Source of the DNA: Gemmatimonas sp.
Lineage (GTDB): Bacteria > Gemmatimonadota > Gemmatimonadetes > Gemmatimonadales > Gemmatimonadaceae
Assembly (NCBI GenBank): GCA_021154325.1
Contig: JAJKIR010000206.1
Location: 17,106-81,105, forward strand
Direction of reading: 5' to 3'
Length of the DNA stretch: 64,000 nucleotides
How positions within the stretch are numbered: the first letter of the stretch is position 1; the number at the start of each line of letters is the position of its first letter. Below are positions 35,539-44,310 of this stretch, piece after piece. A program made the translations under genes and the position numbers. Under the pieces are notes generated by a model, which was not told the origin of the DNA, ran no database searches, and was given only the letters and a program-made list of their open reading frames with translations.

Positions 35539-36428
35539 GTGCCGAAAAACAGCGTCGCCTTGGCCGCGGGCTCGAAGCACTTATTGGCTCAGCGCAGCCG
35601 CCTTCGAGCGGCACGAGCGAGTTACAGCGGATCCCGACTGCGCGTATTCGACCAAATCCGTACCAACCAAGAAGAGAGTTCGATCCAGCGGCCCTGGCCG
35701 AACTCGAGGCGTCCATAAAGGCCAATGGCCTGCTGCAGCCCATCACAGTCCGCCGCAAGGGCGACAGCTATGAGTTGATCGCTGGGGAGAGAAGGCTACG
35801 CGCAATTCGCAGCCTGGAATGGAAGGATGTGCCCGCTGTTGTTCGTGATTTCGACGACCAGACTATGCTGGTACTGGCGTTGGTGGAGAATCTTCAGCGC
35901 GCTGACCTCAATCCCATTGAGGAGGCACGCGGGTACCAGCGGCTCCTCGGGGAATTTTCGCTGACGCACCAAGAGGTCGCCGACGCAGTTGGCAAAGATC
36001 GCAGTACCATTACGAACCTGCTTCGCGTCCTGACTTTGCCCGACCATGTGCAGCAACTCGTGGAGTCAGGGAAGCTTTCCGCCGGGCACGCTCGGACCCT
36101 CGCAGGCTTGGACCATTCGGACGTACTCGCGCTTGCCGAGCAGATCGTGACTGGCAGTCTCAGCGTTCGCCAAACGGAAGAGCTCGTGCGCAAGAACCGC
36201 AATGGGCCGACTCCAGCACGGAAACGCTCGGAGGCCGTTGCGGTTAAGCGCCCTGCCATCGTACGGCAACTCGAAGACGAGCTGAGACATTACTTGCAAA
36301 CCGATGTGCAAATCGAGTTGAGTGGGGAGGAAAAAGGTGTTGTCCGCGTCTCCTTCTACTCGCCTGATGATCTAGAGCGAATCATGGGGCTGATGATTCG
36401 AAACCGCCCCCCGGATATCGAGACATAA
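35535..36428 (+). CDS. parB: Chromosome partitioning protein ParB
   Basis: A 297-residue protein. RRLGRGLEALIG is the usual N-terminal ParA-activating region. IRPNPYQPRREFDPAALAELEASIKANGLLQPITVR and YELIAGERRLRA form the CTP-binding ParB/Srx domain with the GERRxRA motif. A helix-turn-helix (LTHQEVADAVGKDRSTITNLLRVL) recognises parS. The C-terminal dimerisation region ends in YSPDDLERIMGLMI. It overlaps parA via ATGA. The two parS sites upstream are its likely loading points. Confidence 0.95.
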   Translation: MSAEKQRRLGRGLEALIGSAQPPSSGTSELQRIPTARIRPNPYQPRREFDPAALAELEASIKANGLLQPITVRRKGDSYELIAGERRLRAIRSLEWKDVPAVVRDFDDQTMLVLALVENLQRADLNPIEEARGYQRLLGEFSLTHQEVADAVGKDRSTITNLLRVLTLPDHVQQLVESGKLSAGHARTLAGLDHSDVLALAEQIVTGSLSVRQTEELVRKNRNGPTPARKRSEAVAVKRPAIVRQLEDELRHYLQTDVQIELSGEEKGVVRVSFYSPDDLERIMGLMIRNRPPDIET

Positions 36429-36482
36429 TGTAGCCCGTATAGCAGTATCATAGCGACAGTGCTGAGGCTAGAGGTGTGAATC

Positions 36483-37595
36483 GTGCTTCCTGGCACATCG
36501 GTTGGCGCCGAGAATTCCACAGACATGCAACTGCCTCTTCCATCGCAACTTAGGGTGAAGTGTCGAATTCGGACTACAGTGTTTTCCACCCTCTTCCACA
36601 TCGCCGTCTTCACATACGCGGCCGCCCTGGGAGGTTGTTCGAGTCGGGGACAGCGGTCCACAACTGATTCGTCGAGCCAAGCCACCAGCTTTAAGGTGGC
36701 TCTTCTCACCCCCGGCGCCATTTCAGACCAGTCGTGGAACGGCGGCGCCTACCAAGGCCTGCTTCGGATTCGCGACTCCCTCGGCGCCCAGATCAGCCAC
36801 ATTCAAACCAAAACGCCAGCCGAGTTCGAGGAAAATTTCCGCCAGTACGGAAACCAGCACTTCGATCTCGTCTTCGGGCACGGTTTCGAGTTTCAGGACG
36901 CGGCGCGCGCCGTAGCTCCTTCGTATCCCGCCACGCAGTACGTCGTGACATCAGGCAACACGAGCAGTGGGAACGTGAGCGGAATGGTTTTCGGCTTCGC
37001 GGAACCGTCGTATCTCGCGGGGATGATCGCCGGCACCATGACGCGCACCAATCGACTCGGCGTGATTGGCGGCACCGAGCTGCCTCCGGTTCGCGAAAGC
37101 TTCGTTGCCTTCGAGGAGGGGGTGCACAGCGTCAATGCCGCCGCGAAAGTCGTCACGGCCTACATCGGAAACTGGGACGATGTAAGCGCTGGCAAGGAAC
37201 AGGCGCTTGCTCAGCTGGCGAGCGGCGTCGACGTCATCTTCCAGAATGCCGACGCCGCCGGACTCGGAATTTTTCAGGCGGTGCGAGAAGCAACAGGCGC
37301 ATTCGTATTCGGCACAAATTCGAATCAGAACGACATTGCGCCGGAAGTCACGCTCGGAAGCGTGGCGATCGACCTCCCGCATGCCTTTCTCACGGTTGCG
37401 CGCCAGGTCCGGAACCACACCTTCACGCCGGGAATCATCAAGCTTGGTATGCGGGAGCAGGTCGTGGATCTCGTTCTGAACCCCCGATTGAGCTCGCGGA
37501 TCCCGAGTGCGACGCGCAAGGCGGTCGACTCGGCGCGGGCGCTGATTGCTGCCGGGAAGTTCTCACGCCCGAGCGCCTCAGCGGCCGCTCGTTAG
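36483..37595 (+). CDS. BMP-family nucleoside-binding lipoprotein of an ABC importer
   Basis: A 370-residue protein with GTG start preceded by AGAGG; the Met at 36525 is an alternative. The signal ends in a lipobox, AAALGGC. FKVALLTPGAISDQSWNGGAYQGL is the PnrA/BmpA opening, and FDLVFGHGFEFQDAARAVA and GMVFGFAEPSYLAGMIAGTMT are further family marks, with AYIGNWDDVSAGKEQAL near the C-terminal lobe. It probably captures purine nucleosides or similar ligands. It leads an operon with nif3, an ATPase and, beyond an antisense gene, two permeases. Its stop codon TAG lies inside CGTTAGGC. Confidence 0.85.
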   Translation: MLPGTSVGAENSTDMQLPLPSQLRVKCRIRTTVFSTLFHIAVFTYAAALGGCSSRGQRSTTDSSSQATSFKVALLTPGAISDQSWNGGAYQGLLRIRDSLGAQISHIQTKTPAEFEENFRQYGNQHFDLVFGHGFEFQDAARAVAPSYPATQYVVTSGNTSSGNVSGMVFGFAEPSYLAGMIAGTMTRTNRLGVIGGTELPPVRESFVAFEEGVHSVNAAAKVVTAYIGNWDDVSAGKEQALAQLASGVDVIFQNADAAGLGIFQAVREATGAFVFGTNSNQNDIAPEVTLGSVAIDLPHAFLTVARQVRNHTFTPGIIKLGMREQVVDLVLNPRLSSRIPSATRKAVDSARALIAAGKFSRPSASAAAR

Positions 37596-37605
37596 GCTGC
37601 CCGCG

Positions 37606-38379
37606 ATGCCTCGCTCTCGAGACATAGCTGATCGACTCGACGCGCTACTCCTTACCGCCGAGATCCCCGATTATCCGGCCGCGCTGAACGGGCTCCAATT
37701 CGCGAGCCGGGGCAATGTTCGTCGCGTTGCCACGGCGGTCGACTTCTCATCTCATGTCATCCGCGAAGCAATCGCCGCTCGAGCCGAGATGCTGCTCGTT
37801 CATCACGGCATGTTCTGGGGTGGGCTGCAACCAATTACCGGCCTCACTTACGAGCGTTACGCGACACTCATGAGCCACGACGTCGCCGTTTACTCCGCGC
37901 ATCTGCCGCTCGACGTCCACCCCGAGTTCGGAAACAATGCGCTTCTGGCCCGCCAACTGGGCCTGGAGCCCTCGGCGGGATTCGCACGGTACAAAACCAT
38001 TGACGTAGGCCTGAGCGGCCGCGCGGATGTGGACACAGCAACGTTGGCGGATCGAGCGCGCCAACTCGCGCATGAAGCGGGAGGCGAAATCGTGGCTACG
38101 CCATTCGCCAGCAATCGCAGAACTCGGCATTGGGCCATCTGCACTGGCGCCGGAGCAGACGCTGACACCATTCGTGAGGCTGCCGATCGCGGCATCGACA
38201 CCATGATCGTCGGCGAGGGACCACATCACACCGCCGTGCAGGCCCGGGACTTGGGCATCGTGGTCGTCTACGCCGGTCACTACGCCACTGAGACGTTAGG
38301 CATCCGCGCCCTCGGCGATTTCGTGGCGCGGGAGTTCGGCGTCGAGACCCAGTTCCTCGACGCGCCGACGGGACTATGA
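37606..38379 (+). CDS. Nif3-like dinuclear metal-centre protein (YbgI family)
   Basis: A 257-residue protein started at MPRSRDIADRLDALLL, ten bases after the lipoprotein stop. Motifs are GLQFASRGNVRRVATAVDFS, MLLVHHGMFWGG (His-His metal ligands), YSAHLPLDVHPEFGNNALLA and a C-terminal IVGEGPHHTAVQARDLGIVVVYAGHYATET, giving the second set of His/Glu ligands. It lacks the middle insert of longer Nif3 proteins. Cellular role is not settled for the family. It overlaps the ABC ATPase gene by 4 bases (ATGA), so it is translated within the importer operon. Confidence 0.85.
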   Translation: MPRSRDIADRLDALLLTAEIPDYPAALNGLQFASRGNVRRVATAVDFSSHVIREAIAARAEMLLVHHGMFWGGLQPITGLTYERYATLMSHDVAVYSAHLPLDVHPEFGNNALLARQLGLEPSAGFARYKTIDVGLSGRADVDTATLADRARQLAHEAGGEIVATPFASNRRTRHWAICTGAGADADTIREAADRGIDTMIVGEGPHHTAVQARDLGIVVVYAGHYATETLGIRALGDFVAREFGVETQFLDAPTGL

Positions 38380-39836
38380 GTGGTGCACCGCCGATCCCCG
38401 GCTCGCGCCGAGCTCCCGAGCTGCGCCTCGAAGGGATCGTCAAGCAGCTTGGAAGGACACGAGCGCTCAATCACGCGTCTCTCTTCGTGCGGCCGGGCAG
38501 CGTGCATGCGCTGCTCGGCGAGAACGGGGCTGGGAAGAGCACTCTCATGCGCGTCGCCTTCGGGCTGCTTCAGCCTGACGAAGGTCAGATCCTGCTCGAT
38601 GGGCGCAGCACACCACTGCGATCACCGGCGGATTCCATCCGCCTCGGCATCGGGATGGTGCATCAGCACTTCACAAACGTCGCCGCAATGACCGCTGCCG
38701 AGAACATCGCGCTCGGCGGTCACGGGCTCTACTCGCCAACCGCGGCTCACGACCGGGCCCGCACCCTCGCCGACGAGGTGCAGCTCGCGATCGATCCGAG
38801 CGCCCTCGCCGGATCACTCAGCATCGCCGCGCAGCAGAAGCTCGAGATCCTGAAGGCACTCCATCGAAACGCTGCCATTCTCATTCTCGACGAGCCGACA
38901 GCCGTGCTCGCGCCGGCCGAAGCACGAGATCTGCTCGGCTTGGTGCAACAGTTCGCGGTTCGCGGCGGCTCGGTCGTGCTCATCACGCACAAGCTCTCCG
39001 AGGCACTGGAGACCGCGGACGATGTCACAGTCCTGCGCTACGGACGAACGGTTTACCAGGGCGCAGCTGACCAGACCTCGGCGAATCAGCTCGCGGCTGC
39101 GATGCTCGGCGAAGCGCCATCGGCGTCACGACCCGTGATGAGACAGCCGAGCGGTGAGCCGATGCTCCGATTGAGTGGCGTGACAATGGTTGATTCACGT
39201 GGCGTCATACGCCTCGCGAATGCGAATCTCGAGGTGCGCGCCCATGAAATTCTCGGGGTCGCGGGGCTCGAGAACTCGGGTCACGAGGTTCTCCTGCGCG
39301 GAGTCGCCGGCCGTATCGACCCTACAAGCGGCACGATATGGCGCGGCGGCGCGACGGCACTCATTCCCGAGGATAGACAACGGGATGCGCTGGTGCTCGG
39401 CTTTTCTTTGACCGAGAATCTCGCTTTGAAGGGCGCCGGTCGCCGACGCGGCCGCATGATCTGGAAGCGGTTCCGCGACCGGGCGCTGGAGCTGGCCGCG
39501 GAGTACGATGTCCGTTCGCCGTCCGTTGACGCACCCGTCAATGAGCTCTCGGGAGGCAACCAGCAAAAGCTCGTGCTCGCTCGGGAGCTGAGCGACGGGC
39601 CATCGATAATCGTGGCGGAGAATCCAACGCGTGGACTGGATATTCGTGCATCGGCTGCGGTGCACGAGCGCCTTCGCGAGGCTGCAGCTCGCGGTGCGGC
39701 GGCACTCGTCCACTCCAGCGATCTCGACGAGGTGCTCGCCCTCGCCACCCGAGTCGTCGCCGTGCACGAAGGTCGGCTGACCGAGGTGCCTAACGATCGT
39801 GAGGCCGTCGGGCGAGCAATGCTCGGGCTCAACTAG
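38376..39836 (+). CDS. ABC-importer ATPase with two cassettes (nucleoside/sugar type)
   Basis: A 486-residue protein. The first cassette has ALLGENGAGKSTLMRVAFGLL, LSIAAQQKLEILKAL and ILILDEPTAVLAP; the second has GVAGLENSGHEVLLRGVAG in place of a normal Walker A (as usual for RbsA/NupA second domains), then LSGGNQQKLVLARELSDG and IIVAENPTRGLDIRA. It energises the importer whose binding protein is upstream and whose permeases are at 41140-43148. Its 3' end overlaps the antisense MFS gene by eight bases. Confidence 0.92.
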   Translation: MSGAPPIPGSRRAPELRLEGIVKQLGRTRALNHASLFVRPGSVHALLGENGAGKSTLMRVAFGLLQPDEGQILLDGRSTPLRSPADSIRLGIGMVHQHFTNVAAMTAAENIALGGHGLYSPTAAHDRARTLADEVQLAIDPSALAGSLSIAAQQKLEILKALHRNAAILILDEPTAVLAPAEARDLLGLVQQFAVRGGSVVLITHKLSEALETADDVTVLRYGRTVYQGAADQTSANQLAAAMLGEAPSASRPVMRQPSGEPMLRLSGVTMVDSRGVIRLANANLEVRAHEILGVAGLENSGHEVLLRGVAGRIDPTSGTIWRGGATALIPEDRQRDALVLGFSLTENLALKGAGRRRGRMIWKRFRDRALELAAEYDVRSPSVDAPVNELSGGNQQKLVLARELSDGPSIIVAENPTRGLDIRASAAVHERLREAAARGAAALVHSSDLDEVLALATRVVAVHEGRLTEVPNDREAVGRAMLGLN

Positions 39837-41079
39837 CGGACGGGCGGCGGAGCCGCCGAATCGCCGCAATCCCCAGCGCAGGCCCGCTGGCCAGCATCAC
39901 AAACGCCCAGCGCCAGCCAACGATCGCCGCAACCGGCGGAACGAGCTGGATCGAGACCATCGTGAGCAGGAAGCCGAGGGACGTCTGAACCGTTAGAGCC
40001 GTCCCGACCGCATGCGGGGGCACCGCTTCTGTTACAAGAACGCTAAACTGTGCCGAATCCGCTATCACGAAGAAGCCCCAGAGGAGCGCCACGGGAAGGA
40101 GGAGCCAGAGCGATTTGCCGTACACAAAGCCGATGAGCACGGCGCAGGCGCCGCTCGCCGCCATTGCCATTGTCACCAGCCACTCGCGGCCGCGGCGATC
40201 GGCAACCAAACCTCCCCACACGCAGCCTGCACCGCCGATGGCAATCGCGCAGAACGCGACCAAGGCCGAGAGCTCGTCGCGCGTGGGGCCTGCCGGACGC
40301 CCTGCTGCCGCCGCGCTCATCGCCACGAAAGTCGGGATCCATGTCCAGGCGCTATACAGCTCGAACATGTGTCCGAGGTAGCCGCCCGTTGCCAACCTCC
40401 AGCGCCGTTCGCGAAAGACGGTGGCGACCAAGTCCCACGAGAACGGTCGGGGCGGGAACGGAAAAGGGCCGTCCCGATAAAAGAAAAAGACCAACAGTGC
40501 TGCGAGTGTCGCCGCGAAGGTCGCGGAGAGGATCACCGGCTGCACGCCTGCGCCCGGAATGGCGTGCACCAGATAGGGCCCCGCCTTTCCGACGGTGAGC
40601 GCACCAACCACCGTCCCGACGGCGAGGCCTCGCCGCGCGCGAAACCACGTCGAGATCATTTTCATCGCTGGCGGATAGACGCCAGCGAGCGCAAATCCGG
40701 TGAGCAGTCGACAGACGAGGAGGCCGCGATAGCTTGTTGACTGCAGCAGGGCGGCATTGGCGAAAGCGCCGACGAGCGCCGACAGGGAGAACAGCAGCCG
40801 CGCGGGCACGATGTCAGCAAGATTCAACAGCGCCGAGAACGCCGTTCCCATGACGAACCCGAGCTGCACGATGGCGGTCAGCCAGCCTAACGAGGAGGGC
40901 GAGAGGTGCCATCGTGCCGCGAGTGGTGCCGAGACCGCGCTCGCGGCAAACCACAGTGACATCCCGAGCAGCTCCGCCCATCCCAAAAGGACGAGCATCC
41001 GCCACCGGCGCGGATCGCTGTCTTCAACGATGGACCCGGCAGCACTCGGAGCTGCGTCTATCGGAATCGAGAACGACAT
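39829..41079 (-). CDS. MFS transporter, antisense within the nucleoside-import operon
   Basis: A 416-residue protein with about 12 hydrophobic segments, e.g. WAELLGMSLWFAASAVSAPLAA, LGWLTAIVQLGFVMGTAFSALL, and GLLVCRLLTGFALAGVYPPAMKM, with the loop motif WFRARRGLAVGTVVGAL. It resembles MFS carriers of the nitrate/cyanate or oligosaccharide branches, but the substrate is unclear. It is transcribed against the flanking ATPase and permease genes and its 3' end overlaps the ATPase gene. This placement suggests insertion of a foreign gene into an older operon. Confidence 0.85.
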   Translation of the reverse strand: MSFSIPIDAAPSAAGSIVEDSDPRRWRMLVLLGWAELLGMSLWFAASAVSAPLAARWHLSPSSLGWLTAIVQLGFVMGTAFSALLNLADIVPARLLFSLSALVGAFANAALLQSTSYRGLLVCRLLTGFALAGVYPPAMKMISTWFRARRGLAVGTVVGALTVGKAGPYLVHAIPGAGVQPVILSATFAATLAALLVFFFYRDGPFPFPPRPFSWDLVATVFRERRWRLATGGYLGHMFELYSAWTWIPTFVAMSAAAAGRPAGPTRDELSALVAFCAIAIGGAGCVWGGLVADRRGREWLVTMAMAASGACAVLIGFVYGKSLWLLLPVALLWGFFVIADSAQFSVLVTEAVPPHAVGTALTVQTSLGFLLTMVSIQLVPPVAAIVGWRWAFVMLASGPALGIAAIRRLRRPSAS

Positions 41080-41139
41080 CGTGGCAATCCTAATGCGAAG
41101 CGGGCGTGCTCGCGATCACTGGATGACACCGGAACACTG

Positions 41140-42219
41140 GTGATCATGCGTTGGCTCGCTCCCATCCCGGCGCCGCTCCGGCGCGCGGCGTACGTCGTCG
41201 CCATTCTCAGCATCGGAGTCCCGCTGCTGCTTCGCGTATTGGGCTTCGAGGCGTTACCCGCTGCGGCCGCACTTCTGCGAGGTTCGCTGGGCTCGGGCTA
41301 TGCGATCACCTCCGCAACACTCGTCCGCGCGACGCCCCTCATCCTCACAGGTCTCTCGGTCGCAATTGCTTTTCGCGCGGGAGTCTTCAACATCGGCGCC
41401 GAGGGTCAACTGCTCACAGGTGCAGCCGCCGCTGTGGCGGTATCGCTACTGCCTGGCCTCTCGCACAGCCATTGGAATCCGGTGATCGCGCTCGCAGTCG
41501 GAGCGAGCGCCGGAGGGCTTTGGGCGGGGATCGCGGCGTTTCTCCGGGTCAGATTTCACGTGCTGGAAGTGATCAGCACGATACTGCTGAACTTCGTGGC
41601 TCTGTATCTCGTCGGCTATGTGGTGCGGGGTCCATTGCAGGAACCGCTGCACATCTATCCTCAGTCGAGCACCATCGAGGCGGCGGCGCGGCTCCCGAGG
41701 ATACTTCCAGGATCGCGGTTGCACGCGGGATTTCTCGTCGCCATCGTCGTCGCCATGGCGGCATGGTGGACTGTTCGCTTTACCGCTGCCGGTTTTCGAC
41801 TTCGCGCGAGCGGCGCCAATCCGGAGGCGGCGCGAATCGCCGGTGAAATCGACGTGGCGCGGGCAGGTGCCAGCGCTTTCGTCGTCAGCGGAGCGATTGC
41901 CGGCCTCGCGGGTGCCATCGAGGTCACCGGAGTGACGTTTGCGCTGTACGAGAATATTTCTCCAGGCTACGGCTACACGGGCATCGCCGTCGCGCTCCTC
42001 GCGCGGCTGGACGCAGCCGGGGTCGTCGCAAGCGGTCTGCTCTTCGGCGCGCTGGAGGCGGGCGCCTCGGCCATGCAGCGCGATGCGGGCGTGCCGTCGG
42101 TCGTGGTGTCGATGATCGAGGCTGTCATCATTCTGGGGCTGATCGTTGCGTGGCCCCTTCAGGGCAGCGCAGGTCGTCCTCTTCCAGCGGCTGAGCCAAC
42201 CCACAGTGGCCAGCAATGA
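41140..42219 (+). CDS. ABC-importer permease 1 (BPD_transp_2, nucleoside type)
   Basis: A 359-residue membrane protein starting at GTG 41140 or ATG 41146. Hydrophobic segments include AYVVAILSIGVPLLLRVL and SGYAITSATLVRATPLILTGLSVAIAFRAGVFNIGAEGQLLTGAAA, the last containing the NIGAEGQ signature of YufP/NupP-type permeases. A downstream HVLEVISTILLNFVALYLVGY and a cytosolic loop GFRLRASGANPEAARIAGE match the family. It pairs with the second permease via a 4-base overlap. Confidence 0.9.
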   Translation: MIMRWLAPIPAPLRRAAYVVAILSIGVPLLLRVLGFEALPAAAALLRGSLGSGYAITSATLVRATPLILTGLSVAIAFRAGVFNIGAEGQLLTGAAAAVAVSLLPGLSHSHWNPVIALAVGASAGGLWAGIAAFLRVRFHVLEVISTILLNFVALYLVGYVVRGPLQEPLHIYPQSSTIEAAARLPRILPGSRLHAGFLVAIVVAMAAWWTVRFTAAGFRLRASGANPEAARIAGEIDVARAGASAFVVSGAIAGLAGAIEVTGVTFALYENISPGYGYTGIAVALLARLDAAGVVASGLLFGALEAGASAMQRDAGVPSVVVSMIEAVIILGLIVAWPLQGSAGRPLPAAEPTHSGQQ

Positions 42220-43148
42220 CTGACCAGATCGCAAACGGCACGGTCGCAACTGCGTTTGCTGAGGCGACCGTCCGTACAGCGACACCTCTTATTCTCGCGT
42301 CCACGGGCGAGCTGCTCATCGAGCGCGCGGGACTCATCAATATCGGACTCGAAGGCGTCATCCTGAGCGGCGCATTCGGCGCTCTCGTCGGCGCTACGCA
42401 CTGGGGTGGCGGCTCCGCGCTCGGTCTCGCCGTATCGGGGGGCGCCGGAATGCTCATCGCCCTCCTCTTTGCCGCGGCGACGTTAGGCATGGGTTCGGAT
42501 CAGATCATCACCGGGACGGCCATCACCCTCCTCGCGCTTGGTGGGACGGGCACGCTCTATCGAACGCTCTACGGCGCAACGGGGTCGAGCCTCGCCATCG
42601 ACACAGCCGGTCGCCTCACGATCCCTATTCTTTCGCGTCTTCCGGTCGTCGGGGTGGCGTTCTTCGCACAGCCGCTGATCACTTACCTCGCGTTCTTGCT
42701 GATTCCGGCGACCTGGTGGTTCCTCGAGTACACACACGCGGGACTCGCGCTACGCGCCATTGGCGAGAACCCAACCGCGGCGCTCACGGCCGGCGTTCCA
42801 GTGCTGCGCATCCGGCTGGTGGCCACGCTCGTTGCTGGCGCGTTAGGCGGAGTGGCCGGCGGTGTTCTCGTGTTGTCGCAGGCCGGTACGTTCGTCGAGG
42901 GTATGTCGGCCGGCCGCGGCTTCATCGCGATCGCTATCGTCGTGCTCGGACGCTGGCACCCACTGGGCGTCGGTCTGGCGGCGTTTCTCTTCGCGGCGAC
43001 GACTTCGCTGCAGTACGTCGCCCAGGCACTAGGACTCGCCGTCCCCTATCAGTTGATTCTCGCGCTTCCATACCTGTTGACGCTCGCGGCGCTCGCGGGG
43101 CTTGGCGGACGCGCGACTCCGCCCGCAACCCTCGCTCGGGTGGAGTAG
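42216..43148 (+). CDS. ABC-importer permease 2 (BPD_transp_2, nucleoside type)
   Basis: A 310-residue membrane protein, start overlapping permease 1 as ATGA. ATPLILASTGELLIERAGLINIGLEGVILSGAFGA is the typical YufQ/NupQ opening with NIGLEG. GMGSDQIITGTAITLLALGGTGTLYR and LALRAIGENPTAALTAGVPVLRIR are further matches. It is the second membrane half of the importer. Two CGTTAGGC motifs occur, as ACG-TTA-GGC and GCG-TTA-GGC. Confidence 0.9.
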   Translation: MTDQIANGTVATAFAEATVRTATPLILASTGELLIERAGLINIGLEGVILSGAFGALVGATHWGGGSALGLAVSGGAGMLIALLFAAATLGMGSDQIITGTAITLLALGGTGTLYRTLYGATGSSLAIDTAGRLTIPILSRLPVVGVAFFAQPLITYLAFLLIPATWWFLEYTHAGLALRAIGENPTAALTAGVPVLRIRLVATLVAGALGGVAGGVLVLSQAGTFVEGMSAGRGFIAIAIVVLGRWHPLGVGLAAFLFAATTSLQYVAQALGLAVPYQLILALPYLLTLAALAGLGGRATPPATLARVE

Positions 43149-43156
43149 CGCGATCG

Positions 43157-44176
43157 CTACTTACAGTGACCGCGGGGGCTGTGCCATTTCTCACGCCAGC
43201 GTCCAGACGGATCGCGTTGCACCAGCGCGTACGACATCCCATCACCATAGTCGCGGCCCAGCACGAGCATCGGCTGCGCATCCGGCGTCGGTCGAGCGAG
43301 CGCGAGCACCTCGCGGCTCTCGACCGTCTCCTCCGCCCCCTGCGACCGATCGTAGTATGCCAACGTGAAGCGCTCCTCCCGTCGACTGCTGTCGCGCTCG
43401 GCGATGATGAGCGTTCGCTCCTCGAAGGGCCGCGCTTCCTGATTGATGTGCCTAACGAGATTTGTGACAATCCCCTCGGCGCCTGGCCCGGCATGAAATC
43501 GCCACAGCGAGGTCACCGTAAACGGGAGCCCGGTGAATCGATCGCCCGCGCTCGTCGGCAACGCCGAGGCGAGCCGAGTGACCTCGGCCGCCAGGCGCGC
43601 AGAGTCGACGCGACTCATGCTCTCGATCGAATCCATGCGAACGGGTTGAACGGCCGCGCCGACGAAGCCGACGCTCCAGGGGGCGAGCGTTGTCCCATTG
43701 CGAGCGCTCTGAATCGCCCACGCGGGCCAACCAGTGCACTCTGAATCGTCCTCACCCTTCGGCGAACGGACTTCCTGGAGAATTCCGAGTTGTACCGAGT
43801 CGCTCCGACCGACCAGGGTGGCGGGCGTGGAGCGAATCGCGATGGCCTCTCGTTGGGTGATCGTGTCCGCGCCCGCGCGCGCTGAGTCACCGAGAACTAT
43901 TGTCGCGAGATCCGGCGTTGCACCGGCAACGAGGAGGACAGGACCCAGGTGAGCATCCCACGTAGTCGCCGCTTGCGGTGAGGCGGACCCGATCGCTGCG
44001 GGACGGAGAGGAACAGCCGAATCGATCGGCGGCGCGGCGCGAGGCCGCTCGCATGCGGCCATTGCGAGACCGAGAGCGGCGAGCCACGCGCTCACGAGTC
44101 GACCTGCGCGAGCGTGCGCGCCAGGGCGTGTTACGATCCCACGAGGCAGCATGTCGATGCGGCGGAAGAGAGGCAT
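43157..44176 (-). CDS. Putative lipoprotein of unknown function
   Basis: About 339 residues (an inner Met gives 331). The signal sequence ends in a lipobox, LGLAMAAC, followed by a Pro/Ala-rich linker. The globular region has beta-rich stretches (LGPVLLVAGATPDLATIVLGD, WAIQSARNGTTLAPWSVGFVGA, RTLIIAERDSS) and a paired Cys (DSECTGW early, RGHCK last residue but one). No family recognised. It is convergent with permease 2, with eight bases between stops. Confidence 0.6.
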   Translation of the reverse strand: MPLFRRIDMLPRGIVTRPGAHARAGRLVSAWLAALGLAMAACERPRAAPPIDSAVPLRPAAIGSASPQAATTWDAHLGPVLLVAGATPDLATIVLGDSARAGADTITQREAIAIRSTPATLVGRSDSVQLGILQEVRSPKGEDDSECTGWPAWAIQSARNGTTLAPWSVGFVGAAVQPVRMDSIESMSRVDSARLAAEVTRLASALPTSAGDRFTGLPFTVTSLWRFHAGPGAEGIVTNLVRHINQEARPFEERTLIIAERDSSRREERFTLAYYDRSQGAEETVESREVLALARPTPDAQPMLVLGRDYGDGMSYALVQRDPSGRWREKWHSPRGHCK

Positions 44177-44232
44177 CGGTCGTAATTTGGACCCGCCGAT
44201 GAACCCGTCAATGAGACGTGGTGCATGTGCGC

Positions 44233-44248
44233 TACGTCACGCGACGTA
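44233..44248. promoter_or_regulatory. Inverted repeat in a divergent promoter region
   Basis: TACGTC-acgc-GACGTA is a perfect 6+6 dyad between the divergent lipoprotein and MFS genes. A TATAAC-like -10 lies seven bases after it on the plus strand. Possible operator; function not known. Confidence 0.3.
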
Positions 44249-44310
44249 TCCCTCGATATAACCGGGTTGGAGAGGTTCCGAAATTGTCACCAATGAGGGA
44301 GTAACGCCCA

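Noticed and set aside
39195-41562. Other CACGTG words at about 39195 and 41556 as parS
   Set aside because: One arm only matches (TTCACGTGG, TTTCACGTGC); they lie in coding sequence and are probably chance.
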